15,184 nt of DNA from an uncultured Lachnospira sp. (GCA_934358235.1 CAKRKK010000041.1:1-15184), one strand, 5' to 3'; positions 1-7,143 are shown, counted from the first letter of the stretch. The notes: generated by a model from the sequence alone, not told the origin. A program made the numbers and translations.

Positions 1-566
1 ATGCTGCATCAACCGAGGGACGTGATCCTATTGCAGATATAAAGGCAATTAATGCTGAATTAGAAGCATATAACCCTGAGCTGCTTAAAAGACCTCAGGT
101 AATAGCAGCTAATAAAATAGACGCTATATATGACGATGGTTCAGAAACTAATCCTGTAGAACTCATAAAAGAAGCATTTGAACCAGAAGGAATCAAGGTA
201 TACCCTATATCGGCAGTAACCGGACAGGGCGTTCGTGAATTACTCTATGCAGTAAGAGAACTTCTTGACAACTTCCCTGATGATGTTGTTATATTTGAAA
301 AAGAATTTGATATAGATGAGCTTCTTGATAATTCTGATGACAATTACAACGTATATCTTGACGAAAACGGTGTATTTATTGTTGAGGGTGAAAGAATTGA
401 CAAGATGTTAGGTTATACCAATCTCGAATCTGAAAAAGGCTTTAACTTCTTCCAGAAATTCATGAAGAGCTCTGGCGCTATTGACCGCCTTGAGGAGCTT
501 GGAATAGAAGAGGGCGATACTGTAAGAGTCGGAGATTATCTTGAATTTGATTATTACAGAGCATAA
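1..566 (+). CDS. obgE: GTPase Obg, C-terminal part (5' end outside window)
   Basis: This is the 3' part of the essential ribosome-associated GTPase Obg/CgtA, which helps mature the large ribosomal subunit. The frame begins at base 3 and ends at a TAA at 564-566. The translation opens in the G domain just after the switch regions (AASTEGRDP). It contains the G4 guanine-specificity motif NKID (codons from about 111) and the G5 motif ISAVTG (from about 207). After these comes the small Obg C-terminal (OCT) domain, ending FDYYRA. The glycine-rich N-terminal Obg fold and the Walker A are upstream of the window. The next gene, yhbY, starts 42 bases downstream in the same direction, the usual Firmicute arrangement. 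Identification is by motif and context and is firm. Confidence 0.96.
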   Translation, partial: AASTEGRDPIADIKAINAELEAYNPELLKRPQVIAANKIDAIYDDGSETNPVELIKEAFEPEGIKVYPISAVTGQGVRELLYAVRELLDNFPDDVVIFEKEFDIDELLDNSDDNYNVYLDENGVFIVEGERIDKMLGYTNLESEKGFNFFQKFMKSSGAIDRLEELGIEEGDTVRVGDYLEFDYYRA

Positions 567-608
567 TAATTAAAATATTTATTTTATTAATCAAGAAAGG
601 AATTAGCA

Positions 609-914
609 ATGACAAGTAAACAACGTGCATATTTAAAAGGTCTGGCAATGACTATGGATCCAATATTCCAGTTTGGAAAGAACAGCCTTACACCTGAAAA
701 TACAAAGGCAATTGCAGAGGCCTTAGAAGCAAGAGAATTAATTAAGATCAATGTTCTTCAGAACTGTGCTGATGATCCAAAGGAAATAGCTCAGATAGTA
801 GCAGAAAGAACCCGCTCACAGGTGGTACAGGTTATTGGAAAAAAGATTGTTTTATACAAGGAATCAAAGGATAATAAAAAAATCGAGCTTCCAAAGGATA
901 ATAAAAGAAACTAA
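609..914 (+). CDS. yhbY: YhbY family RNA-binding protein (CRM domain)
   Basis: A 101-residue single-domain protein of the CRS1/YhbY (CRM) family, which binds pre-50S ribosomal particles. The opening MTSKQRAYLKGLA, the segment around FQFGKNSLT and the later QVIGKKIVLYKES match the conserved family pattern, including a GxxG-like loop (VIGKKIVLY). The last ~15 residues are a lysine-rich tail. The ATG is preceded by AAGAAAGG (593-600) at good spacing. It lies between obgE and nadD on one strand, where yhbY is normally found, which fits a role in ribosome assembly. Length is typical. Confidence 0.93.
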   Translation: MTSKQRAYLKGLAMTMDPIFQFGKNSLTPENTKAIAEALEARELIKINVLQNCADDPKEIAQIVAERTRSQVVQVIGKKIVLYKESKDNKKIELPKDNKRN

Positions 915-939
915 TACATTTCAGTATAAAACTATATGG

Positions 940-961
940 AATTATAATTGTGATTATAATT
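940..961. repeat. 9-bp A/T inverted repeat between yhbY and nadD
   Basis: AATTATAAT (940-948) and ATTATAATT (953-961) are exact reverse complements around TGTG. Each arm contains TATAAT. No T-run follows, so a terminator is unlikely. It may be a -10 region for nadD or simply A/T-rich sequence. I see no convincing -35 element. Confidence 0.4.
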
Positions 962-1006
962 AAAACGAAATTTAACTCTGTGTAGAAATTATAAGGAGAT
1001 TAAAAC

Positions 1007-1606
1007 ATGGCTGATATAGTTGGAATAATGGGCGGAACCTTTAACCCTGTCCATAATGGACATATTGCTATTGCAAAGGCTGCACATGATCAATTCAATA
1101 TACCAGATATTCTTGTCATGCCATCATATTCGCCTGCCTACAAGGATAACGATTCGATTGTTTCTGCTGCACATCGCTGCAATATGATAAGCCTTGCAAT
1201 CAAGGACTACGATTATATGCAATTATCAACAATTGAAATTGACCGCAGGGGTAAAACATATACAGCAGATACACTACGGCTTATTAAAGATAATTATGAT
1301 AAAATATATTTTATTATAGGTGCTGATTCTCTTTACACACTTGATAACTGGTATAAGCCGGATTATATCTGTGCTCATTGCCATATATTAGCTGCTAACA
1401 GAAACAGCCACGCTGTTACAGAGCTTATAAAAATGCGTGACCTGCTGGTTAACAAATATAATGCCTCTATTGATTTTATAGATTGTAAGAATTATCCTAT
1501 CAGTTCTACCTCCATCCGCCAGATGGCTGCAGCCGGACAGAATATAGAACCATTGGTTGGCAGTGCAGTAGCAGAATATATTACTAATAATAAGCTTTAT
1601 GAATAA
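1007..1606 (+). CDS. nadD: Nicotinate-nucleotide adenylyltransferase
   Basis: NadD transfers AMP from ATP to nicotinate mononucleotide, giving deamido-NAD in NAD biosynthesis. The 199-residue protein begins with the nucleotidyltransferase signature GGTFNPVHNGHIAIA (residues ~9-23), including the (H/T)xGH motif. Near the C terminus it has the second signature, PISSTSIRQM (~164-173), of the ISSTxIR type. Between them, FIIGADSLYTLDNWYK is the conserved substrate-binding region. The start has a strong AAGGAG (993-998) nine bases upstream. Length is normal. It is followed 56 bases later by yqeK, a neighbour so common that the two are often fused or overlapping in Firmicutes. Confidence 0.97.
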   Translation: MADIVGIMGGTFNPVHNGHIAIAKAAHDQFNIPDILVMPSYSPAYKDNDSIVSAAHRCNMISLAIKDYDYMQLSTIEIDRRGKTYTADTLRLIKDNYDKIYFIIGADSLYTLDNWYKPDYICAHCHILAANRNSHAVTELIKMRDLLVNKYNASIDFIDCKNYPISSTSIRQMAAAGQNIEPLVGSAVAEYITNNKLYE

Positions 1607-1662
1607 TTGTGTCTTTTATTCAAGCTAAGAGTGCGCCTTAACCTGCGCAGATTGGAGAAGAT

Positions 1663-2256
1663 ATGGATAACGCATATATAGAACGCTTAAGAAAAGAGGT
1701 TAAACGTGCCTTAAAAACCGATAAAATGCGGTTCAGACATACAATTGGTGTTGCTGATACCGCAGCCTGTCTTGCAGCAAGGTATAACGTAGATATGTCA
1801 AAAGCATATATTAGCGGCCTGTTACACGATTGTGCTAAATGTGTCCCTGATGATCAGAAAGTTACAGAATGTAAGCAGCATAATATTATCATAACAGAAG
1901 CTGAATATAAAAGTCCTTATCTTTTACACTCCAAGCTTGGTGCCTTATATGCGCGTATCAGATATGGCATAGAGGATTCAGACATACTTAATGCTATCAC
2001 CTGGCATACAACAGGACATCCTGATATGACTATGCTTGAAAAAATAGTTTTTGTAGCAGACTATATAGAGCCATATCGTAACAAAGCCTCTGACCTTGAT
2101 ACGATAAGACATCTTGCCTTTACAGACATTGATGCTGCTATTGTACACATACTAAAAGATACTATTGATTATCTTACTAAAAAAAATGCACCTATAGACG
2201 AAATTACTCTTGAAACCTACAATTTCTATAAAAACATAAGCATACCAAAAAAGTAA
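1663..2256 (+). CDS. yqeK: YqeK family HD-domain bis(5'-nucleosyl)-tetraphosphatase
   Basis: A 197-residue HD-superfamily metal-dependent phosphohydrolase. YqeK proteins split Ap4A symmetrically into two ADP. The metal-ligand pattern is visible: His26 in RFRHTIGV, the HD pair His55-Asp56 in GLLHDCAK, His89 in LLHSKLGA, His115 and His119 in TWHTTGHP, and Asp133 in VADYIEP. GGAG (1654-1657) precedes the ATG. It sits between nadD and rsfS, its standard place. Regulation of the segment is not obvious. The 5-bp GC-rich inverted repeat just upstream (1632-1649) is too short to call. Confidence 0.94.
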   Translation: MDNAYIERLRKEVKRALKTDKMRFRHTIGVADTAACLAARYNVDMSKAYISGLLHDCAKCVPDDQKVTECKQHNIIITEAEYKSPYLLHSKLGALYARIRYGIEDSDILNAITWHTTGHPDMTMLEKIVFVADYIEPYRNKASDLDTIRHLAFTDIDAAIVHILKDTIDYLTKKNAPIDEITLETYNFYKNISIPKK

Positions 2257-2277
2257 TAGAAAGGACTAATATATATC

Positions 2278-2634
2278 ATGATAAAAGATACTTCAAAGCA
2301 AATGGCAAAGATTGCCGTAGAAGCATTAAAAGAAAAAAAGGGATATGATATAAAGCTTATTGACATAAGTGAAATATCTATCCTTGCAGATTACTTTATC
2401 ATCGCTAATGGTGGTAATGCCAACCAGGTACAGGCTATGGTTGACAACGTAGAGGAGCAGATGTACAAGGCTGGCTTTGAAACTCCAAAGGTTGAAGGCT
2501 ATAACAATGCATCATGGATTCTTCTTGATTACAAGGATGTTGTAATTCACGTATTTGATGAAGAAAGCCGTTCCTTCTATAACCTGGAAAGACTCTGGAG
2601 AGATGGAAAAGAAATAGCTGTCGAAGAAATCTGA
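2278..2634 (+). CDS. rsfS: Ribosomal silencing factor RsfS (iojap/YbeB family)
   Basis: A 118-residue protein of the RsfS/YbeB/iojap family. These bind ribosomal protein uL14 and block subunit joining when nutrients are short. Family landmarks are the opening MIKDTSKQMAKIAVEAL, then DISEISILADYFIIANG (~28-44), ASWILLDYKDVVIHVF (~79-94) and SFYNLERLWRDG (~98-109). AAGGA (2261-2265) lies 12 bases before the ATG, slightly long spacing. The gene starts 21 bases after yqeK and ends the plus-strand block. A long hairpin lies 85 bases after the stop. Confidence 0.96.
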   Translation: MIKDTSKQMAKIAVEALKEKKGYDIKLIDISEISILADYFIIANGGNANQVQAMVDNVEEQMYKAGFETPKVEGYNNASWILLDYKDVVIHVFDEESRSFYNLERLWRDGKEIAVEEI

Positions 2635-2718
2635 TTCTATAAGAAATAAATATATGGGTAAAGTTATTAATTAGTTTACCAGCAATGTAATAAATTATAT
2701 ATGATATTATATAAACTG

Positions 2719-2775
2719 ATAAAAGCAGATAACATAGAAACAATAATCATTGTATTCTATATTATCTGCTTTTAT
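2719..2775. terminator. Long bidirectional hairpin between rsfS and lexA
   Basis: The left arm ATAAAAGCAGATAA (2719-2732) and right arm TTATCTGCTTTTAT (2762-2775) are a perfect 14-bp inverted repeat. Pairing continues inward with one mismatch and one bulge (ATAGAA/TTCTAT, then ACAAT/ATTGT), leaving a four-base loop AATC. T-rich sequence is present in both directions. It lies between the convergent stops of rsfS (plus) and lexA (minus) and can serve both. Confidence 0.85.
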
Positions 2776-2838
2776 TATTAAACATCAGAATTCAGAATTC
2801 GGACATCCCAGCTATTAACAGCAAATCCCATCACTTAC

Positions 2839-3459
2839 TTATGAAATATTCCATCTCATAAGACCAATAGCCTTACCTAATATCATACAATCTTCAACAA
2901 TGATAGGCTCCATAAAGTCATTCTCTGGCTGAAGCCTTATGTGTCCATTCTCTTTATAAAATCTCTTTACCGTTGCAGAATCATCAATCAGGGCAACCAC
3001 AATATCACCATTATCAGCAGTATTGCACTTCTTAACCACAAGCTGATCCTCGTTATATATGCCTATATTAATCATACTGTCACCCTTGACTGTTAAGATA
3101 AAGGTTTCCTCATTAGGCATAAATTCTGATGGAATAGGGAAGTAGCCCGTAATATTCTCTACCGCAAATATAGGTTCCCCGGCCGCCACCTGTCCAAGCA
3201 CAGGAACATTCACCATCTCACGTCTTGTAAGATTAAAGTTATCGTCTATAATTTCTATAGTTCTTGGTTTCGTAGGATCTCTCCTTATGTATCCATTCTT
3301 CTCTAATGATTCAAGATGAGCATGTACTGAAGAAGTTGACTTAAGATTAACAGCAGAGCATATATCCCTGACTGAAGGTGGATATCCCTTATTAAGAATC
3401 TGAGACTTTATATACTCAAGAATCTCAGACTGCTTCTGTGTAATTCTTCCATATGACAT
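2839..3459 (-). CDS. lexA: LexA repressor (SOS regulator, self-cleaving)
   Basis: A 206-residue LexA, the transcriptional repressor of the SOS DNA-damage response. The N-terminal winged helix-turn-helix (about 1-65) includes [12 protein letters not shown] and [23 protein letters not shown]. The C-terminal S24 peptidase domain has all the features needed for RecA-stimulated self-cleavage: the Ala93-Gly94 site in GQVAAGEP, the Ser128 nucleophile in VKGDSMI, and the Lys165 general base in ATVKRFY. The start is ATG at 3459, with GAGG (3470-3473) upstream. It is transcribed away from a LysM gene, and the shared upstream region contains LexA-box-like sites, which implies autoregulation. Length and motifs are standard. 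Confidence 0.97.
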   Translation of the reverse strand: MSYGRITQKQSEILEYIKSQILNKGYPPSVRDICSAVNLKSTSSVHAHLESLEKNGYIRRDPTKPRTIEIIDDNFNLTRREMVNVPVLGQVAAGEPIFAVENITGYFPIPSEFMPNEETFILTVKGDSMINIGIYNEDQLVVKKCNTADNGDIVVALIDDSATVKRFYKENGHIRLQPENDFMEPIIVEDCMILGKAIGLMRWNIS

Positions 3460-3554
3460 ATATATTAATCCTCATTTCTGCGCACATATCTAAAATAATT
3501 GGAACATGTATCGTGTACGCAAAGACACAACTCCAAAATAAGATTATTACCTAT

Positions 3555-3582
3555 ATAATACCATACTTTTTTTTACATGCAA
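3555..3582 (-). promoter_or_regulatory. Probable lexA promoter
   Basis: On the minus strand, TTGCAT (plus 3577-3582) and TATTAT (plus 3555-3560) are separated by 16 bp and point at lexA, about 95 bp upstream of its ATG. The -35 overlaps the weak LexA-box-like site at 3580-3593, as expected for autorepression. It is a sequence match only. Confidence 0.6.
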
Positions 3583-3619
3583 ACATATTTTCTGAAATAA
3601 TGTTCTGAAAATATGTTCG
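3580..3619. promoter_or_regulatory. Three weak LexA-box-like sites in 13-bp phase
   Basis: Compared with the Gram-positive SOS box CGAAC-N4-GTTCG, three degenerate copies follow one another: CAAAC-ATAT-TTTCT (3580-3593), TGAAA-TAAT-GTTCT (3593-3606) and TGAAA-ATAT-GTTCG (3606-3619). They start exactly 13 bp apart. The outer two also form an exact 11-bp inverted repeat (3582-3592 with 3607-3617). The third keeps one perfect half-site. They could be weak or cooperative LexA sites for the lexA side. Binding is inferred. Confidence 0.5.
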
Positions 3620-3627
3620 GTCAAGTA

Positions 3628-3656
3628 TTGACAAACGTATGTTCGCATTTTATAAT
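3628..3656 (+). promoter_or_regulatory. Consensus sigma-A promoter of the yneA-like gene
   Basis: TTGACA (3628-3633), a 17-bp spacer and TATAAT (3651-3656) form a full-consensus vegetative promoter. It points to the LysM gene, whose ATG is 84 bp after the -10. A LexA box sits in the spacer and a second just after the expected start point, so this looks like a strong promoter held silent by repression. Confidence 0.88.
3632..3645. promoter_or_regulatory. LexA operator (SOS box) in the promoter spacer
   Basis: CAAAC-GTAT-GTTCG differs from CGAAC-N4-GTTCG by one base. It overlaps the last bases of the -35 and most of the spacer of the yneA-like promoter, so bound LexA would block RNA polymerase. 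Confidence 0.78.
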
Positions 3657-3666
3657 CTACTCATAT

Positions 3667-3680
3667 AGAACAGTTGTTCT
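3667..3680. promoter_or_regulatory. LexA operator (SOS box), perfect palindrome
   Basis: AGAAC-AGTT-GTTCT is an exact dyad containing the GAAC-N4-GTTC core of Bacillus/Clostridium LexA sites. It begins 11 bases after the -10, at or just past the expected transcription start of the LysM gene. It is the best core match in the region. Confidence 0.82.
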
Positions 3681-3739
3681 GATACTGATAAAGATACCTA
3701 TGACCATTCATCTGATAAGCTGCTAAGGAGGATTATATT

Positions 3740-4033
3740 ATGACAACAACTTTAAGAACGAAACAACTACTACATCGAATACTACTTATAGTAACTATTT
3801 TACTTGTTATATTATTAGGCTCTATTATGGTCAATGCATCAGACTCAGGACAGCCTGATAAGTATTATACAAGCATTGAAGTTGAACCTAATGATACCTT
3901 ATGGTCACTTGCTGCACAGTATAATAATGGAACAGAAGACCGTGAAACATACATTAATAACATTATGCAGCTTAACAATATGAATACCGATACGCTTATT
4001 GAAGGTCATTATATTTTATTATACTATTACTGA
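3740..4033 (+). CDS. yneA: SOS-controlled LysM membrane protein, YneA-type cell-division suppressor
   Basis: A 97-residue protein. A short basic N terminus is followed by one membrane span (about 13-31, RILLIVTILLVILLGSIMV). The extracellular part (about 44-96) is a LysM domain with the NDTLWSLAAQY core and a closing IEGHYILLYYY. Size, topology and position divergent to lexA match Bacillus subtilis YneA, which halts division during the SOS response. The promoter is full consensus and flanked by two LexA boxes, so induction by DNA damage is expected. The ATG has AAGGAGG (3725-3731) eight bases upstream. No clear terminator lies between it and the helicase 104 bases on. The division role is inferred from family and context. 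The LysM and anchor are seen directly. Confidence 0.85.
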   Translation: MTTTLRTKQLLHRILLIVTILLVILLGSIMVNASDSGQPDKYYTSIEVEPNDTLWSLAAQYNNGTEDRETYINNIMQLNNMNTDTLIEGHYILLYYY

Positions 4034-4068
4034 TTAGACTTTTTATTGCCAATCTGATAGAATATAAT

Positions 4069-4109
4069 TTAGCAGGGTAATATTTAATCCAAGTATATTA
4101 AACTGCTAA
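4069..4109. repeat. Imperfect hairpin in the yneA-helicase gap
   Basis: TTAGCAG (4069-4075) pairs with CTGCTAA (4103-4109), and TAATAT (4078-4083) with ATATTA (4095-4100). Between the two stems GG faces AA, a tandem G.A mismatch. No T-run follows, so it is not a standard terminator. A TATAAT (4113-4118) lies just after it, before the helicase ribosome-binding site. Role unknown. Confidence 0.45.
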
Positions 4110-4137
4110 GTATATAATAGCTGGAGATAATAAGTAT

Positions 4138-5286
4138 ATGTTATTTAAAGATTTAGACAATATTAATACTGATATTACAACTGAATTATCTAAACGTAAT
4201 ATCATCGAAATGACAGAGGTACAGGCTAAGACATATAAGCATATCTATAACAACAGGGATTTAATCGTATGTTCCGGTACAGGAACTGGCAAAACTCTTG
4301 CATATCTTTGTCCTGTTGTATCAAGATTATCTGACTCTGTAAAGAATGTTCAGGCAGTTATTCTTGTTCCTAATGGTGAATTAGCTGCGCAGATAAACAA
4401 GCAGCTAGAAGAGCTGTTTTCGTATGCTAACTGTCCTTATAAGTCTATGTTTGTGACCGGAGAAGGGAATATTAACCGACAGCTTGAAGCCCTCAAGCAT
4501 AAGCCATCTATATTAATAGGCACACCTGCAAGAATATATCAGTTAATTCATATGAAGAAGCTTAAAGTACATGAAGTAAAGACTCTGGTATTAGATGAGG
4601 CTGATAAGCTGCTTGGTAAAACCTACTTAGAACAGGTGCATAATATAAGACGAAGCCTTATGAAATACACACAGGTTCTTTTATTCTCAGCAAGCATAGA
4701 TAAGAAAACCCGTAAAGAAGCCAATACCATTACCTATAAGCCAATAGACATAGATATTAACTCTATCCAGAAGTCCCAGAGCGTGATTCCAGTCTCTATA
4801 AAGCATAACTATATAATAGCGGATAGAAGAGAGCGTATAGAGACACTCAGAAAGCTTATAAAGGCAGTTAAGCCTGATAAGTGTATTATATTCATCAATA
4901 CGAAGTATGACCTCACAGAAGCCCTGCAGAAGCTTCAATATCATAATTATAATGTGGGCTGTATTTCCAGCAATCAGGATGCCGTAAGCAAAAGAAATAT
5001 CCTCAACAGCTTTAAGACCGGTAAGCTGCAGTTATTATTAGCTACTGATATAGCTGCAAGAGGATTACAGATTGATGATATTGATGTAGTTATTAATGTT
5101 AACCTTCCAGAAGAACCAAAGGAATATATACACCGTGCTGGTCGTTGCGGAAGAAACGGTAATAACGGGCTGACATTATCCATCATTACAGATAATGAAC
5201 TTAATAAAATTAAAAAATACCAAAAAGAATTCCATATCAATATGGTGCCTAAAAAGCTCTATCAGGGACGTCTTGTAGCTAAGTAA
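4138..5286 (+). CDS. DEAD-box ATP-dependent RNA helicase, divergent
   Basis: A 382-residue DEAD-box helicase core (two RecA-like domains) without a long C-terminal extension. These proteins unwind short RNA duplexes, often in ribosome assembly or cold adaptation. Motifs in order: Q motif MTEVQ (~25-29), Walker A SGTGTGKT (46-53), motif Ia LVPNGELA (~76-83), GTPAR (128-132), DEAD (153-156), motif III SAS (184-186), IIFINTK (~250-256), motif V ATDIAARG (302-309) and motif VI HRAGRCGR (332-339). Catalytic Lys52, Asp153-Glu154 and the motif VI arginines are present. Motif Ia reads PNGELA instead of PTRELA, and motif III SAS instead of SAT. GGAGAT (4123-4128) precedes the ATG. It may be cotranscribed with the SOS gene upstream. 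I cannot assign a specific symbol such as cshA or dbpA. Confidence 0.92.
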   Translation: MLFKDLDNINTDITTELSKRNIIEMTEVQAKTYKHIYNNRDLIVCSGTGTGKTLAYLCPVVSRLSDSVKNVQAVILVPNGELAAQINKQLEELFSYANCPYKSMFVTGEGNINRQLEALKHKPSILIGTPARIYQLIHMKKLKVHEVKTLVLDEADKLLGKTYLEQVHNIRRSLMKYTQVLLFSASIDKKTRKEANTITYKPIDIDINSIQKSQSVIPVSIKHNYIIADRRERIETLRKLIKAVKPDKCIIFINTKYDLTEALQKLQYHNYNVGCISSNQDAVSKRNILNSFKTGKLQLLLATDIAARGLQIDDIDVVINVNLPEEPKEYIHRAGRCGRNGNNGLTLSIITDNELNKIKKYQKEFHINMVPKKLYQGRLVAK

Positions 5287-5363
5287 TAATTATTAGTTTC
5301 AGATATATTTATATAAACTATGGTTAGTAGATTAATTAATTAGTTTACCGGTCATAGTTTATT

Positions 5364-5408
5364 TTAATTTCAATATAATTTATTTCAATATAGTTTATTT
5401 CGACTATA
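5364..5408. repeat. Three tandem 15-bp repeats
   Basis: TTAATTTCAATATAA, TTTATTTCAATATAG and TTTATTTCGACTATA follow each other without gaps downstream of the helicase. The first two match at 13 of 15 positions. The third keeps TTTATTTC and a final TATA. The stretch is A/T-rich and noncoding. It lies between the helicase stop and the hairpin at 5462. No function is apparent. Confidence 0.55.
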
Positions 5409-5461
5409 ACATTTAATATATATATAACCTATATAATGGTGAGAGAGTTGTATATATTAAA

Positions 5462-5503
5462 ATCAATAACGCCGATAAATCTCAGTTTATCGGCGTTATT
5501 GAT
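5462..5503. terminator. Strong bidirectional terminator between helicase and putP
   Basis: An uninterrupted 18-bp inverted repeat (5462-5479 with 5486-5503; core ATAACGCCGATAAA) with the six-base loop TCTCAG. It is by far the most GC-rich element in its surroundings. It lies between the convergent stops of the helicase (plus) and putP (minus), so it can end both. Flanking T-tracts are moderate in both directions. Confidence 0.88.
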
Positions 5504-5527
5504 ATATAAATCTATTTTCTTATGTTT

Positions 5528-7051
5528 TTAGCTATTTCTAACGTCCTCAAACTTATCAATGACAGCTTTAGAAGGACCACCTGTTGCCAGACTGACTATA
5601 ATAATCACTAATAAAGCAACTATAAATGCTGGTAACAGCTCATATATTGTAAAGATTCCACCAAGCTTTGATATTCCATATTTCCATACGAATATCATAA
5701 TACCTCCTGCAAGCATGCCAGACATTATTCCATACTTATTAGCCTTTTTCCAGAATAAAGCACATAAAACAACTGGACCAAATGTAGCACCAAAGCCAGC
5801 CCAGGCAAATGAAACAATTTCAAATACAGAACTATTTGGATTTGAAGCTAATATAATTGATATAATAGAAATAATAACAACAGTTATTCTGGCAACATTC
5901 ATAGACTTTTCCTTAGTCATTTTTATGCCAAATACTTCAGTAACTATGTTTTGTGAAATACTAGATGAAGCTGCAAGTAACTGTGAATCTGCAGTTGACA
6001 TTGTCGCTGCAAGGATACCTGCAAGAATAACTCCTGCAACGATAGCAACCAGAATGCCGTGTGTAGAAAGCAGATGAGCTATTCTTACTATTATAGTTTC
6101 TGATGCACTTCCCTCAAGCACCTCTATTGCTCCTGCCTTTGTCATGCTAAGTCCAACAATTCCAATAAATACTGCAACGCTTAATGAAATAACAACCCAT
6201 ATTGTAGCAACTCTTCTTGATAACTTAAGCTTATTTTCATCTTCAATTGCCATAAATCTTAAAAGAACGTGTGGCATACCAAAGTAGCCAAGTCCCCATG
6301 CAAGCATTGATGCAATCTTTAGCAAATTGTAAGGCTCTGACGAATTGGTTGCTGCTGAATATGTGTCAAATAATCCAAGATAACCTGGAAGCTCCTTAGC
6401 ATTTGATATAACCGCATCAAGTCCACCAGCTACATTAATTCCAAATAAAACAACTACAATAAGCGCTATTGTCATGACAATACTCTGTATAAGATCAGTC
6501 ATACTAGCTGCAAGAAAGCCGCCTAATGTACAATATGCCACTATAATAACTGCACTGATAATCATAGCAGCCACATAATTGAATCCAAATAAACTCGAAA
6601 ATAACTTTCCACAGGCAGCAAAACCTGATGCTGTATATGGAATAAAGAATACAACAATAATAATGGCTGATATTAATGTTAATATTTTCTTATCATCACC
6701 AAATCTTCTGGAAAAGAAATCCGGAATAGTAAATGCATCATAGGCCTGTGTATACTTTCTTATTCTTTTAGCTACAATAAGCCAGTTAACATATGTTCCT
6801 ATTGCTAATCCAATAGCTGTCCAGGCTGCATCTGCAACTCCGGTAAGATAAGCTAGTCCTGGAAGTCCCATAAGCAGCCAGCTACTCATATCTGATGCTT
6901 CAGCACTCATAGCTGTCACAAAAGGTCCAAGCTTCCTTCCGCCTAAGTAAAAATCATCAACAGCATTATTCTTTTTAGAACATACTACACCAATGATGAC
7001 AACAGCAACAAGATAAATAATAATTGTTGCCATAATAATTATCTGCGACAT
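5528..7051 (-). CDS. putP: Sodium/proline symporter PutP (SSS family)
   Basis: A 507-residue integral membrane protein of the sodium:solute symporter family (LeuT fold, about 13 spans), importing L-proline with Na+. The N-terminal part has the PutP hallmark DDFYLGGRKLGPFVTAMSAEASDMSSWLLMGLPG region (about 32-65). Its Asp54 and Ser56 align with the Na+/proline-binding Asp55 and Ser57 of E. coli PutP. TM9 contains AATMSTADSQLLAASS, which carries the second Na+-site Ser/Thr pair. The ATG at 7051 follows GGGAGA. A good promoter (TTGACT, 18 bp, TATACT) lies immediately upstream, and it ends at the 5462-5503 hairpin, so it is a single-gene unit. Proline is the likeliest substrate by motif. Another small solute cannot be ruled out by sequence alone. 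Confidence 0.92.
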   Translation of the reverse strand: MSQIIIMATIIIYLVAVVIIGVVCSKKNNAVDDFYLGGRKLGPFVTAMSAEASDMSSWLLMGLPGLAYLTGVADAAWTAIGLAIGTYVNWLIVAKRIRKYTQAYDAFTIPDFFSRRFGDDKKILTLISAIIIVVFFIPYTASGFAACGKLFSSLFGFNYVAAMIISAVIIVAYCTLGGFLAASMTDLIQSIVMTIALIVVVLFGINVAGGLDAVISNAKELPGYLGLFDTYSAATNSSEPYNLLKIASMLAWGLGYFGMPHVLLRFMAIEDENKLKLSRRVATIWVVISLSVAVFIGIVGLSMTKAGAIEVLEGSASETIIVRIAHLLSTHGILVAIVAGVILAGILAATMSTADSQLLAASSSISQNIVTEVFGIKMTKEKSMNVARITVVIISIISIILASNPNSSVFEIVSFAWAGFGATFGPVVLCALFWKKANKYGIMSGMLAGGIMIFVWKYGISKLGGIFTIYELLPAFIVALLVIIIVSLATGGPSKAVIDKFEDVRNS

Positions 7052-7113
7052 AAATATTCTCCCTTTTTTGTTTTTCGTTTAGCTTATTTAATTTACATTA
7101 AAATAACTGATTA

Positions 7114-7143
7114 AGTATATCACATTATGCTTAATTAAGTCAA
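7114..7143 (-). promoter_or_regulatory. putP promoter
   Basis: On the minus strand TTGACT (plus 7138-7143) and TATACT (plus 7114-7119) are 18 bp apart, about 63 bp upstream of the putP ATG. The first bases of the -35 are shared with the T-run of the preceding terminator. Confidence 0.72.

Noticed and set aside
940..961. A/T inverted repeat after yhbY as a terminator
   Set aside because: No T-run follows, all pairs are A-T, and yhbY and nadD are usually cotranscribed.
1632..1649. TGCGC/GCGCA inverted repeat before yqeK as a regulatory hairpin
   Set aside because: The stem is only 5 bp with an 8-base loop. It is too weak to support as a terminator or riboswitch.
2435..2743. 102-codon open frame on the minus strand over rsfS and the terminator
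   Set aside because: It is antisense to rsfS and its 5' part runs through the long terminator hairpin. The composition is shadow-like.
3501..3514. GGAACATGTATCGT as another LexA box
   Set aside because: Only one half-site (GAAC) is present. The other half does not match, so it is not distinguishable from chance.
5559..6077. 172-codon open frame on the plus strand
   Set aside because: It lies entirely antisense to putP, whose translation matches a known transporter throughout. The plus-strand product has no recognisable motif and no ribosome-binding site.
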